Assembly (NCBI RefSeq): GCF_042653205.1
Contig: NZ_JBHSHY010000021.1
Coordinates: 39,885-103,884 of the forward strand
Length of the DNA stretch: 64,000 nucleotides
Reading direction: 5' to 3'
Origin: Paenibacillus_Z sp042653205
GTDB taxonomy: Bacteria; Bacillota; Bacilli; Paenibacillales; Paenibacillaceae
Positions 26,732-34,977 of the stretch are shown piece by piece. The notes beneath the pieces were generated by a model, which saw nothing but the letters and a program-made list of their open reading frames with translations, was not told where the DNA came from and searched no databases. Positions within the stretch are counted from its first letter, which is position 1, and each line of letters begins with the position of its first letter. A program made the position numbers and the translations under genes.

Positions 26732-27561
26732 AGCGCGATTCCGAGTTCCGCGGCGACGCCGGAGAGATAGGCCGCCGCTTCGCGGTAGTCTTCGTTCGTC
26801 GCCAGATGCTCGATCACGAGCGGCGTATCGGGATGCAGCCGGTTCAGCTCGGCCAGGAATGTCCGGTAATCGAGCCGGCCGAGTCCCGGCCGCACTTCGT
26901 CCAGCCGCACGGTCAAGGTTCCGCGCAGCAGGATGTCTTTGGCGTGGCAGTTGCGAATGTACGGTCCGAGCTTGGCGAAGAAGTCGCGGATGATGTCGCC
27001 GTTGCTGTAATAGGCGCGGGGGCTGCTGATGATGTTGACCGGATCGAAATGCACGCCGAAGCCCGGCCGGTCGATCGATCGCACCAACGACAGGTAGGCG
27101 TCCGCGGAATCCGGCAAAGCCCACGGCATCATCTCCAGCGCGAAGACCGTTCGTACCGGCTTGACGGCGTCGATGATCTCGCGGACCGTATCCACGATGA
27201 GCGCGTAGGTGTCCTCGGAGAAATTATCGGGGTCCGGACCGTCCCATTGTTCGCCGCGCGAGCCCGAGATATTGACGCAGCAGCGCGCGCCGATGCGATC
27301 GGCCAGCGCGAGCCGCCGTTGGCAATAATCGACGGCCTGCCGTCTCGTCTCGTCGTCCCGGCTGATCGGATTGCTCCAGGCGCCGACTTCGGCGATCAGG
27401 ATGTCGTGCCGCCGCGCCATCGCCATGTACGCGTCGAGCTCGGAATCGTCTTCATCGCCGCCGATCGGGCAGGTTGCCGCGCGGAAGCCCGCTTCCTTCA
27501 AAGCCGCTGCCCAATTTTCCGGATTTTTGTGCTGCAAGAACACTTGACCGCCAAGGCGCAT
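26728..27561 (-). CDS. Sugar phosphate isomerase/epimerase-like TIM-barrel protein
   Basis: A 277-residue AP-endonuclease-2-type TIM barrel. Metal-site candidates are the Glu in VFALEMMPW, the Asp/His in VHFDPVN, the His in IRNCHAKD, and the Glu in LVIEHLATNEDY, as in the xylose-isomerase-like superfamily. Such proteins isomerise or epimerise sugars, and some act as lyases or hydratases on 3-keto-glycosides. It is cytosolic. AAAGGA precedes the start on the minus strand. It is transcribed away from the LacI gene, from a promoter whose spacer is occupied by an operator. The pairing with a DUF1080 gene under the same operator suggests a glycoside pathway. Confidence 0.85.
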   Translation of the reverse strand: MRLGGQVFLQHKNPENWAAALKEAGFRAATCPIGGDEDDSELDAYMAMARRHDILIAEVGAWSNPISRDDETRRQAVDYCQRRLALADRIGARCCVNISGSRGEQWDGPDPDNFSEDTYALIVDTVREIIDAVKPVRTVFALEMMPWALPDSADAYLSLVRSIDRPGFGVHFDPVNIISSPRAYYSNGDIIRDFFAKLGPYIRNCHAKDILLRGTLTVRLDEVRPGLGRLDYRTFLAELNRLHPDTPLVIEHLATNEDYREAAAYLSGVAAELGIAL

Positions 27562-27617
27562 TGTGATCCCGTCCTTTGTTAAGAGTATCGGCTGGAAGGA
27601 GCCTTCAAACTGTGTTT

Positions 27618-27645
27618 AGCATATCATAAACACGCGTTTATGCAA
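27618..27645 (-). promoter_or_regulatory. Leftward promoter of the TIM-barrel/UPF0303 pair
   Basis: On the minus strand TTGCAT (27640-27645) is 16 bases from TATGCT (27618-27623). The 16-base spacer contains the palindromic operator, so a bound repressor would block RNA polymerase directly. Confidence 0.65.
27627..27640. promoter_or_regulatory. LacI-type operator 1
   Basis: TAAACACGCGTTTA, flanked by CA and TG, lies in the spacer of the leftward promoter. It is one of five copies of a TAAACRCGYGTTTA-like site in 27.6-30.4 kb. Confidence 0.8.
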
Positions 27646-27695
27646 CATTTTTCGTGGTAATAATGGTTAAAATGCCAGCCTTTATGCGAAAAATA

Positions 27696-27725
27696 TTGAC
27701 AATCGAGAAACCGGATGTGTATCAT
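27696..27725 (+). promoter_or_regulatory. Promoter of the LacI-family gene
   Basis: A perfect TTGACA (27696-27701) stands 18 bases before TATCAT (27720-27725). Transcription should start near 27732, at the edge of operator 2, which implies autorepression. Confidence 0.75.
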
Positions 27726-27732
27726 TACTGCG

Positions 27733-27746
27733 TAAACACGCGTTCA
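27733..27746. promoter_or_regulatory. LacI-type operator 2, at the LacI gene start site
   Basis: TAAACACGCGTTCA differs from operator 1 in a single base and covers the predicted +1 of the regulator gene. The centres of operators 1 and 2 are 106 bp apart. Confidence 0.8.
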
Positions 27747-27763
27747 TGGTAAAGGATGGTTGA

Positions 27764-28804
27764 ATGAAAAAGACGGACATCAACAGCACGGAGATTGCTC
27801 GGCTAGCCGGGGTTTCCAGAAGCACGGTAAGCCGGGTCATCAACAATTACGCCAATGTGCCTCCGGAAACGCGTGACAAGGTCCTGAAAGTAATCGAAGA
27901 GCATAATTATTTCCCGAACGCCTCCGCCCAAGTGCTCGCCGGCAAGCGTTCCCGCACGATCGGGCTCTTCATGATCGAGCAAGGCAGGGTATCCGGCGAC
28001 ATCTTGACCAATATGCTCATCGTAAGCGTCATCGAGTGCGCCTCCGAATACGGCTATTACGTATTGACCCATATTCTCCGCGATGCGAAGGATGCCGAGC
28101 TGATCAAGGGGGTCCGGGAGATCTTCTACCAGCGCCGGATCGACGGCGGCATCTTCATCGGGGCGGATAATCCCGAGCCGTTCATCGAGGAATTGATCGC
28201 GGAAGGATTCGCGATCGGCGTCGTCGACCAGGAGCTGCCGGAGCATCCGGAGCCGAACCGGATCGTGCTTAATTTCAACAACGACTCGGGGATGAAGCAG
28301 GCCGTGGCCTACTTGGCCGGGCTCGGGCATACGAATATCGGCATCATTAACGGCGACATGAAGCGGCTGTCGGGCGTGACCAAGTTCGAGGGCTTCAAGA
28401 TGGCGATGCGCATGTGCGGCCTGCAGGTGAACCCGAGATGGGTGCTCGACGGCGATTTTAACGAAACGGGCGGCTATGAAGCGATCCAAACGCTGCTGGA
28501 CCGGCGGGAGGAGTTGCCCACCGCCATCGTGGCGGCCAACGACAGCGTGGCCTTCGGCGCCATCCGGGCGCTCAAGGAACGGGGCCTGCGCGTCCCGGAC
28601 GACATCTCGATCATCGGCTTCGACGATCACGCGCTGAGCGAGAAGCATCACCCGGCGCTGACGACGATTCGCGTCGACCTCGGCGACATGCTGAAGCGCA
28701 TGACGGCATACTTGATTACGAAGATCGAGGAGAAATCGCCCGGCGCGAAAGAAATCACGCTCGACTGCAGCCTGGTCGTCCGGGATTCGTGCCGACGAAT
28801 TTAA
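27764..28804 (+). CDS. LacI-family transcriptional repressor of cluster C
   Basis: A 346-residue LacI/GalR regulator. The helix-turn-helix and hinge helix lie at residues 5-58 (STEIARLAGVSRSTVSRVINNYANVPPETRDKV, then the hinge region NASAQVLAGKRS). The periplasmic-binding-protein-like effector domain (about 62-340) includes TAIVAANDSVAFGAIRALKERGLRVPDDISIIGFDD. It should bind the TAAACACGTGTTTA-type operators around it and release them when a sugar or pathway intermediate binds. AAAGGATGG lies before ATG 27764. It sits between the leftward enzyme genes and the rest of the regulon and ends in its own terminator. Confidence 0.95.
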   Translation: MKKTDINSTEIARLAGVSRSTVSRVINNYANVPPETRDKVLKVIEEHNYFPNASAQVLAGKRSRTIGLFMIEQGRVSGDILTNMLIVSVIECASEYGYYVLTHILRDAKDAELIKGVREIFYQRRIDGGIFIGADNPEPFIEELIAEGFAIGVVDQELPEHPEPNRIVLNFNNDSGMKQAVAYLAGLGHTNIGIINGDMKRLSGVTKFEGFKMAMRMCGLQVNPRWVLDGDFNETGGYEAIQTLLDRREELPTAIVAANDSVAFGAIRALKERGLRVPDDISIIGFDDHALSEKHHPALTTIRVDLGDMLKRMTAYLITKIEEKSPGAKEITLDCSLVVRDSCRRI

Positions 28805-28880
28805 TCTGCCGGATCCGTTCGATCCCATCCGAATCTTTTGCGTCAAGCGCGTCGTCCCTGCCTGGAATCGACGCGCCTTA

Positions 28881-28909
28881 AAGACCCGCGGCATCGCCGC
28901 GGGTCTTTT
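28881..28909 (+). terminator. Rho-independent terminator of the LacI gene
   Basis: A 12-bp perfect stem (28881-28892 with 28896-28907), loop ATC, followed by T residues. Confidence 0.92.
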
Positions 28910-28949
28910 CGCGCTGCGGGCAAGGCGCGTCGCAAACGGTTCAAAGCCG

Positions 28950-29000
28950 GCGCGAAGCCCGCGCGAAGCCTCAACTCGCGGCGCGAAGCCTCGCGAAGCC
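28950..29000. repeat. Short direct repeats between the LacI and DUF1080 genes
   Basis: GCGCGAAGCC occurs at 28950-28959, 28961-28970 and 28981-28990, and a variant with a first-base change at 28991-29000. The repeats lie in the 170-base gap between two converging genes. No function is visible. Confidence 0.7.
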
Positions 29001-29083
29001 CGCGCCAACCCCGCGCGACAAGCGCCGCAACATGCGGGCGCGATACAACCGGCCGCGTGCCACACGCCGTACCGGCCGCGGAC

Positions 29084-29914
29084 CTACAGCTCCCGAATCC
29101 GGATGCCGCGCCATCTGCAGGCCGCGTTCGGCGCCCAGCGGGCAGCGCCCATGCCGGGATCGTTGTCATGGATTTCGAAGGCGATATGGCCTTTGGCGCC
29201 GAGCAGCCCCCGGACCGCGGCGGCGTCGTAAGACGGATGCTGCACGGCGGCCGTGTCCATCTCGGCGATCTTCAGGCCGTTCACGTGAACGGTGATCCGC
29301 GGCGACGCTCCTTCCACGCGGATGCGGAACGTATTCCAATCGTCCCACTTCCAGATGGACAGAAATGCCTCGCCCGAGGCGGCATAGTCAAGCAGCGCCG
29401 GTTTGTCGGGGGTGAGCGGCTCGATGGAAGCCGCGGGATCCTCCAATCGCAGCCCGGCCGGCCTGCCTAGCTCGTCGTATACGGCGTCCAAGGTAAACGC
29501 GATGCCGTGAAAGCCGCCGATGCCGTTGCCGTATAAGCCGCCGATATTGCCGGACCGCCGATGATCGAGCAAAATTTGAAAGCCTTGCGAGCCAAGCGCG
29601 GAAGCGCGCACGAGAATGCCGGTATCCGCGGGCCAGTCGGGCCGGGCTTCGACTTCCAATTCGAAATCGCCGTACAAGCCGTCGCTGACCAAATAACCGC
29701 CGTATCCGCATCCGGGCGGATCCTGCCGGCCCGCGATCGCGCCGTCCTCGACCGTCCATTTGCCCGACGTCGCCGCCGCCTTCCCGTAAGCGACGCCGTC
29801 GATGTCCGGGCTGGGTCCGCCCGGATAGCGGGGGACGGGCAGGCGCGGGACGGCATGCCAGCCCGTAAGCGTGTGTCCGTCGAACAAGGGGCGGAACCCT
29901 TCGCCGTTCGTCAT
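29084..29914 (-). CDS. DUF1080 protein, probable 3-keto-glycoside hydrolase
   Basis: A 276-residue protein of the DUF1080 (3-keto-disaccharide hydrolase) family with a concanavalin-like beta-sandwich. Hallmarks are FRPLFDGHTLTGWHAV at residues 7-22, KWTVEDGAIAGRQDPPG, ELEVEARPDWPADTGILVR, and the C-terminal RWRGIRIREL strand. Family members hydrolyse glycosides after the sugar has been oxidised at C3. There is no signal peptide, so it acts in the cytosol on imported substrate. The start is ATG at 29914 (minus strand), seven bases after AAGGAGGT. Its promoter carries a LacI-type operator. No Gfo/Idh/MocA dehydrogenase that would make the 3-keto sugar lies in the window. Confidence 0.85.
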   Translation of the reverse strand: MTNGEGFRPLFDGHTLTGWHAVPRLPVPRYPGGPSPDIDGVAYGKAAATSGKWTVEDGAIAGRQDPPGCGYGGYLVSDGLYGDFELEVEARPDWPADTGILVRASALGSQGFQILLDHRRSGNIGGLYGNGIGGFHGIAFTLDAVYDELGRPAGLRLEDPAASIEPLTPDKPALLDYAASGEAFLSIWKWDDWNTFRIRVEGASPRITVHVNGLKIAEMDTAAVQHPSYDAAAVRGLLGAKGHIAFEIHDNDPGMGAARWAPNAACRWRGIRIREL

Positions 29915-30011
29915 CGGTATGACCTCCTTGACGCATGGTGTCTCCCCGGAACGACGCGCGGGCACGAACGGCGACCGCGGACAGCGCTCAATCTGGGAGA
30001 AGTTTCAAGTT

Positions 30012-30039
30012 ATTATAACATAAACACGTGTTTATACAA
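30012..30039 (-). promoter_or_regulatory. Leftward promoter of the DUF1080 gene
   Basis: On the minus strand TTGTAT (30034-30039) is 16 bases from a perfect TATAAT (30012-30017). The spacer is filled by operator 3. The design matches the promoter at 27618-27645 base for base in spacing. Confidence 0.8.
30021..30034. promoter_or_regulatory. LacI-type operator 3 (perfect palindrome)
   Basis: TAAACACGTGTTTA is a perfect 14-bp palindrome, 16 bp when the flanking A and T are counted. It is probably the strongest of the five sites. Confidence 0.88.
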
Positions 30040-30092
30040 TTCAAATTTCGCAACGCGGCCGATTCTTTTGGAAAAACCTTATAATTTAGAGA

Positions 30093-30122
30093 TTGACAGC
30101 GCTTTTACGTGTTGTGTATGAT
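30093..30122 (+). promoter_or_regulatory. Rightward promoter of the cluster C import operon
   Basis: A perfect TTGACA (30093-30098) stands 18 bases before TATGAT (30117-30122). The start site would lie near 30129, leaving a leader of about 260 bases before the lipoprotein gene. Confidence 0.75.
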
Positions 30123-30129
30123 GGGTCCG

Positions 30130-30143
30130 TGGACACGTGTTTA
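30130..30143. promoter_or_regulatory. LacI-type operator 4, at the import operon start site
   Basis: TGGACACGTGTTTA matches the perfect operator at 12 of 14 positions and sits at the predicted +1, as operator 2 does for the LacI gene. Confidence 0.75.
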
Positions 30144-30348
30144 TGCCAAGTGAGCAGATTGCTGCCAGTTCATATCGTCTGTCCCGGCCTGTGCCAGACG
30201 TCTGGACGGCCGCGGAGCGAAGGGCGGGAATGCGGCAGAATAGCTTGTTTTCGGCATATTTCCGACATTCTGCTTAGTTTGGCAGCAAGCTCGATCGCAG
30301 AACAGGGCATGGTTTTCGCGTAAACAGGGGGTCCTGTATCACCAAAAA

Positions 30349-30362
30349 TAAACGCGTGTTTA
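30349..30362. promoter_or_regulatory. LacI-type operator 5, in the leader just before the lipoprotein gene
   Basis: TAAACGCGTGTTTA lies about 220 bases downstream of the predicted transcription start and 29 bases before the start codon. It could act as a roadblock or as the far partner in a repression loop with operators 3 and 4. Confidence 0.8.
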
Positions 30363-30390
30363 TTGCAAAGATGATAAGGAGGAGTTGTAC

Positions 30391-32088
30391 GTGAAGAAGA
30401 GGAAACCCGGAGGCGTCTTACCGCATGTTCTGGCAGGCATGCTCATGGTGTTGGCTCTCTCCGCTTGTTCCGACAATGCGGGCTCGGGGACGGATGGAGC
30501 GCAAGAGAACGCGGGGAGTGCCAACGCCGGCATGGATCCTGCGAATCCGCTCGCCCCTTACGACCAGCCGGTCGACATGTCGTGGGCCGTGCAGACGGCG
30601 GCCGCTTCCAAGCTGCTGGACGGCGATACGTGGGAGAACAACCGGTGGAGCCAATTGATCAAGGAGAAGCTCAACATCGATCTGAAGGTGGCATTCTCCG
30701 CCGACAGCAGCACCGACGCGTACAAAAACAAGCTCAACGCCATCATCGCTTCCGGCGATCTGCCCGATGTGTTCAAGACACAGGACGCGAACGTCTTCCT
30801 GCAGCTGGCGCAGAACGGGCAGCTGGCCGATCTGACCGAGGTATTCGACAAGTACGCGTCGGACTCGCTGAAGGCGTACAAGGAACGGTTCGCCGATTCG
30901 TTCGCCGGTGCCACCATCGACGGCAAGCTGTACGCCATCCCGCGCATGAACGACAACTTCCATGAAGCGCCGTTCCTGTGGATCCGGGAGGATTGGCTGA
31001 AGAACACCAATTCGGAGCCGCCGAAGACGGTCGAGGAGATGGTCGCGCTCGCCGAGAAGTTCGCGACCGGCGACCCGGACGGCAACGGCATCAACGGCGA
31101 CACGTACGGGCTCGCGCTCAACAAGGATCTGATCCGCCAGAACCATGGCAGCATCCTCGGCCTCGTATCCGCGTTCGGCGTTCCGGGCAGAGACGAGAGC
31201 ATTTTTTATCGCGACGAGAACGGCAAGATGACGTTCAGCTGGATTCAGCCGGACGTGAAGAAGGCGCTCGCCGTGCTTGCCGACATGTATAAGAAGGGCC
31301 TGATCAATAAAGAATTCACGTCCAAGAACGAATCGGCGCTCGTCGAGGACATTACCAGCGGCAAGATCGGGATGGCGTACGGCGCCAACTGGGGCACCTG
31401 GTATCCCTACAACAACGTGTACAAGAAGGACGGCGTCATCGTGCACCCGTACGCGATTCCGGCGGAACCGGGCTACGACTACAAAATCGGCATCGAAAGC
31501 AACGCCGTCGGCCAGATGACGATGGTCAGCGCGGACTACAAGCATCCCGAAGCGGCGATCAAAATTCTCGACCTGTACGATCAGACCGTCAATTACTCGT
31601 CGAAGGAAGATTACCTCAAGTATTGGGCCGACGAGCAGTACCGCCTGTCCCCGCTCTATATCGACCAGCCGGGCGAGGTGTACGCGGCCGACCTGCTGAA
31701 GGCGTTCGACAAAGGCTCCCCCGACGGCCTCGCGCCCGCCGCGAAGCCGCTGTACGACTATATCAAGGGCTTCGAGGACGGCTCGCTCGCCAAGGACGAC
31801 AACGCCTTCGGCACTTGGGGCCAAATGTCCAAGTCGGGCTCGCTGCCCATCGTCCTGAACAAATACATGCCCGATAACGCGATCGTCCAGAGCATCTTGG
31901 GCATTCAGCGGCCGGAAGCGTGGCTGACGAACGTGGCGTCGCTCGACACGCTGACGATTACGGCCTTTACCGACATCATCACCGGCGCCAAGCCCGTCGA
32001 TTCCTTCGACAACTTCGTGCAGCAGTGGCTGAAGGCGGGCGGCCAGCAGACGCTCGACGAGCTGGATGCCATGTATCCGGCGAAATAG
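30391..32088 (+). CDS. Solute-binding lipoprotein of the cluster C importer, GTG start
   Basis: A 565-residue lipoprotein. The signal peptide ends in lipobox LSAC (Cys near residue 26), followed by a Gly/Ser/Asn linker and a large family 1 binding-protein fold (DLPDVFKTQDANVFLQLAQNGQ; NGINGDTYGLALNK calcium-loop-like segment). It should bind an oligosaccharide or glycoside outside the cell. GTG 30391 is chosen because AAGGAGG lies eight bases upstream; TTG 30385 touches that site. It is the first gene of a seven-gene operon ending at 36830. Confidence 0.92.
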   Translation: MKKRKPGGVLPHVLAGMLMVLALSACSDNAGSGTDGAQENAGSANAGMDPANPLAPYDQPVDMSWAVQTAAASKLLDGDTWENNRWSQLIKEKLNIDLKVAFSADSSTDAYKNKLNAIIASGDLPDVFKTQDANVFLQLAQNGQLADLTEVFDKYASDSLKAYKERFADSFAGATIDGKLYAIPRMNDNFHEAPFLWIREDWLKNTNSEPPKTVEEMVALAEKFATGDPDGNGINGDTYGLALNKDLIRQNHGSILGLVSAFGVPGRDESIFYRDENGKMTFSWIQPDVKKALAVLADMYKKGLINKEFTSKNESALVEDITSGKIGMAYGANWGTWYPYNNVYKKDGVIVHPYAIPAEPGYDYKIGIESNAVGQMTMVSADYKHPEAAIKILDLYDQTVNYSSKEDYLKYWADEQYRLSPLYIDQPGEVYAADLLKAFDKGSPDGLAPAAKPLYDYIKGFEDGSLAKDDNAFGTWGQMSKSGSLPIVLNKYMPDNAIVQSILGIQRPEAWLTNVASLDTLTITAFTDIITGAKPVDSFDNFVQQWLKAGGQQTLDELDAMYPAK

Positions 32089-32101
32089 CTGCACCCGATG
32101 A

Positions 32102-32154
32102 CGAAGCGCGGCCTCGGCCGGACGTTCGGCCGGCACCGCGGCGTCCGCGCTTCG
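32102..32154 (+). other. Intercistronic stem-loop after the cluster C binding-protein gene
   Basis: CGAAGCGCGG (32102-32111) pairs perfectly with 32145-32154, with an inner CGGCCG hairpin (32115-32120 with 32127-32132). It parallels the hairpins after the binding-protein genes of clusters A and B. Confidence 0.65.
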
Positions 32155-32182
32155 CTTACCATATTAGAAGGCGGTGGCAAAG

Positions 32183-33100
32183 ATGTTCGCGAGCCTGAAA
32201 CGAAAAGACAAGCTGATGCGGGAGCTGCCGCTCTACGCCATGCTGCTTCCCGCCGTCGTGCTGGTAGCCGTCTACAGCTACGGTTCCATGGCCGGCGTCG
32301 TGATCGCATTCCAGAAATTCATCCCGGCGAAGGGGCTGTTCGGCCCTCAGCAATGGGTGGGCTTCAAAAACTTCGATACGCTGTTCTCCATGCCCAACAT
32401 CGGGCCGGTCATCCGCAATACGGTCGTGATCGCCCTCTCCAAGATGATCGCGGGCGTCATCGTGCCGGTCACGTTCGCGCTGCTGCTGAATGAGGTCCGG
32501 AGCCTGCTCGCCAAGCGCGTCTTCCAGACGCTGGTCTATCTGCCGCATTTCTTGTCGTGGGTCATTCTATCCGGCATCCTGATCAACCTGCTCTCGCCGA
32601 GCGAAGGGTTCGTCAATGTCCTGCTGACCAAGCTCGGCATGGAGCCGATCTTCTTCCTCGGCGATCCGGACGCGTTCCCGGCCACGATGGTCGTCGCGGA
32701 CATCTGGAAGAGCTTCGGCTTCGGCTCGGTCATTTACCTCGCGGCGCTGACGGGCATCGATCCCGCGCTGTACGAGGCCGCGGTCATCGACGGCGCGAAC
32801 CGCTGGCGGCAAACCTGGCACATTACCCTGCCCGGGATCGCCTCGATCGTCGTCCTGATGAGCGTGCTCGGCCTCGCCAACATTCTGAACGGCGGCTTCG
32901 ACCAGATTTATAACATGTACAGCCCCGTGGTGTATTCCACCGGCGATATTTTGGACACCTTTGTGTTCCGGCTCGGCATCGAGCAGGCGCAGTATTCGCT
33001 GTCCACGGCAGCGGGCTTGTTCAAGTCCGGCGTCTCGCTCGTCTTCATCGTGGCATCCTACTACTTGGCCGACAAATTCACCGGCTACAAAGTCTTCTGA
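32183..33100 (+). CDS. Carbohydrate ABC transporter permease 1 (cluster C)
   Basis: A 305-residue LplB-type CUT1 permease with six transmembrane helices and the ATPase-contact loop YEAAVIDGANRWRQTWHITLPG. ATG 32183 is preferred over GTG 32174, since GAAGG lies ten bases and GGTGG five bases before the ATG while the GTG is too close. It is followed by its partner after 14 bases. Confidence 0.92.
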   Translation: MFASLKRKDKLMRELPLYAMLLPAVVLVAVYSYGSMAGVVIAFQKFIPAKGLFGPQQWVGFKNFDTLFSMPNIGPVIRNTVVIALSKMIAGVIVPVTFALLLNEVRSLLAKRVFQTLVYLPHFLSWVILSGILINLLSPSEGFVNVLLTKLGMEPIFFLGDPDAFPATMVVADIWKSFGFGSVIYLAALTGIDPALYEAAVIDGANRWRQTWHITLPGIASIVVLMSVLGLANILNGGFDQIYNMYSPVVYSTGDILDTFVFRLGIEQAQYSLSTAAGLFKSGVSLVFIVASYYLADKFTGYKVF

Positions 33101-33114
33101 CGGAGGACAGGACT

Positions 33115-34014
33115 ATGACAATTAAGGCTTCGCTGCCCCGCAGGCTGTTTCTTGCGGCCAACCTGGTATTTTTGCTCCTCGTCGCGCTGCTCTGCGTCGC
33201 ACCGTTCATTAATCTGCTCGCGGTGTCGTTCTCCGACAAAACCGCGGTCGCGGCGGGCGAGGTGACGTTCTTTCCGGTCGGGTTCACGACGGTCTCGTAC
33301 GAATTCATCACGAATACGTCGAAGTTCTTCATGTCGCTGCTGATCTCGCTGCATCGTACGGCGCTCGGCGTGCCGATCAATCTCCTGCTGATCATCCTGA
33401 CCGCGTACCCGCTTTCCAAGTCGAAGACGGATTTCAGGGCGCGCAGCGTGTTCTCCTGGTTCTTCGTCGTGACCATCCTGTTCAACGCCGGCTTGATCCC
33501 GACTTACATGGTCGTGAAGAGCACCGGGCTGATCGATTCCATATGGTCGCTCGTGCTGCCCGGAGCGCTGCCCGTGTTCAGCATGCTGGTCGTCATGAAC
33601 TACATGCGCAGCCTGCCGAAGGAATTGCTGGAGGCGGCCTACATCGACGGCGCGGGCCATGTGCAGACGCTGCTCAGGGTCGTGCTGCCGGTCTCGGCGC
33701 CGACGATCGCGACCGTCACGCTGTTCGCCTTCGTCGATCATTGGAACAGCTGGTTCGACGGGATGATCTATATGAACCAGATCGAGAAGTATCCGCTCCA
33801 GACGTACTTGCAAACCGTCGTCGTGAATCCGGAGGAATTCATTCGCAACAACACCGACCTGAGCGGCAATCTGTCCAAATACCTGTCGCTCGTCAGCGCG
33901 CGGACGACCGGCGCGGCGCAAATGTTTCTCGCGATGATCCCGATTCTGTGCATCTATCCGTACCTGCAGAAGTATTTCACGACCGGGCTTGTGATGGGCA
34001 GCGTCAAAGAATAA
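33115..34014 (+). CDS. Carbohydrate ABC transporter permease 2 (cluster C)
   Basis: A 299-residue YtcP-type permease with six transmembrane helices, the contact loop LEAAYIDGAGHVQTLLRVVLPVS, and the C-terminus YLQKYFTTGLVMGSVKE. CGGAGGA precedes ATG 33115. With the preceding gene it forms the membrane channel. No ATPase is encoded in the operon. Confidence 0.92.
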   Translation: MTIKASLPRRLFLAANLVFLLLVALLCVAPFINLLAVSFSDKTAVAAGEVTFFPVGFTTVSYEFITNTSKFFMSLLISLHRTALGVPINLLLIILTAYPLSKSKTDFRARSVFSWFFVVTILFNAGLIPTYMVVKSTGLIDSIWSLVLPGALPVFSMLVVMNYMRSLPKELLEAAYIDGAGHVQTLLRVVLPVSAPTIATVTLFAFVDHWNSWFDGMIYMNQIEKYPLQTYLQTVVVNPEEFIRNNTDLSGNLSKYLSLVSARTTGAAQMFLAMIPILCIYPYLQKYFTTGLVMGSVKE

Positions 34015-34031
34015 GCGAAGGGAGCAAGACG

Positions 34032-34958
34032 ATGAAAGTATTCGTAACGGGAGGAACCGGCTTTATCGGCTCGTACGTCGTCAAGGAGCTGCTGGCGCAC
34101 GGCCACGAGCTGACGCTGCTGGCCCGCAATGTCGGGAAGGTACCGGGCTTCGTCGGTCACGACCGCATCCGGCTGATCGCCGGTTCCATGGAAGATGCCG
34201 ACGTCATCGCGTCGGCGCTCGCCGGGCAGGACGCCTGCGTGCATGTCGCGCTCGCGTGGCTGGAGGGGACGGCCATGGACAATTTGACGCGCGAAACGGT
34301 GCCTTCCGTGCGGCTGTTCCAGCTTGCTGCGGAAGCCGGCGTGCGCAAAATCATCTTCACTTCGTCCATCGCCAGCTTCGGCTCGGCGCCTCACGACGAC
34401 AGGGGCTATATCAAGCCGGCGTCTTATTACGGCGCCGCCAAAGCCGCTGCGGAAGCGTATCTCCTCGCGATCGCCGCGCAGTACGGGATACAGGCGAATA
34501 TCGTCCGGCCGGGGTATACGTTCGGCAATCCTTGCGTGGAAGGCGGGCCGCTCTACCCCGACCAGAAGCTGGTCCGGATGGTCCGGAGCGCGCTGGCCGG
34601 CGAGGACATGACCTTCGTCAAGAACGACGGCACGCAGTTCATCTGGGCGGGCGACCTCGCGAAGGTATACGCCGAGCTGCTGCATGCGGATACGCTGAAC
34701 CGCGGCTATTACACGTCCGTCAGCACCGAATTCCGCACGTGGGCGCAGATCGCCGGCATGGCGGTCGAGCTGCTCGGTTCCGGCAGCCGGATTACGCTGG
34801 AGGACAAGGGACGTCCCGATCCGGGCGAGCGGCCGATCGACGTGTCCCGGATCGAGGAAACGTTCGGGTTCGCGTTCACGGCGGACGAACGGATGCGAGA
34901 GCATTTGCGGTACTTGAGCGAATTGGAAGCGAAGGCGGGCGCGCAAGCCCGCGGGTAA
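34032..34958 (+). CDS. NAD(P)-dependent epimerase/dehydratase (extended SDR)
   Basis: A 308-residue extended short-chain dehydrogenase. The dinucleotide loop GGTGFIG lies at residues 7-13. A Ser of the triad is in IFTSSIASFG near 115, and YYGAAKAAAE provides the Tyr-x-x-x-Lys pair near 137-141. It could epimerise, dehydrate or oxidise a sugar; in this operon it is the only visible redox enzyme. GGGAGC lies just before ATG 34032; the frame is open far to the left inside the permease gene, but the Rossmann fold begins exactly at MKVFVTGG. The substrate is unknown. Confidence 0.88.
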   Translation: MKVFVTGGTGFIGSYVVKELLAHGHELTLLARNVGKVPGFVGHDRIRLIAGSMEDADVIASALAGQDACVHVALAWLEGTAMDNLTRETVPSVRLFQLAAEAGVRKIIFTSSIASFGSAPHDDRGYIKPASYYGAAKAAAEAYLLAIAAQYGIQANIVRPGYTFGNPCVEGGPLYPDQKLVRMVRSALAGEDMTFVKNDGTQFIWAGDLAKVYAELLHADTLNRGYYTSVSTEFRTWAQIAGMAVELLGSGSRITLEDKGRPDPGERPIDVSRIEETFGFAFTADERMREHLRYLSELEAKAGAQARG

Positions 34959-34977
34959 ACGAAAGGACGGGATAGCC

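Larger units (their letters stand above)
29915..30390. other. Divergent control region of cluster C
   Basis: This 476-base gap between the DUF1080 gene and the lipoprotein gene holds a leftward promoter, a rightward promoter and three operators. Between 30145 and 30340 no gene or clear structure is seen. An isolated TAAACAGG at 30321-30328 may be a half-operator. Confidence 0.7.
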
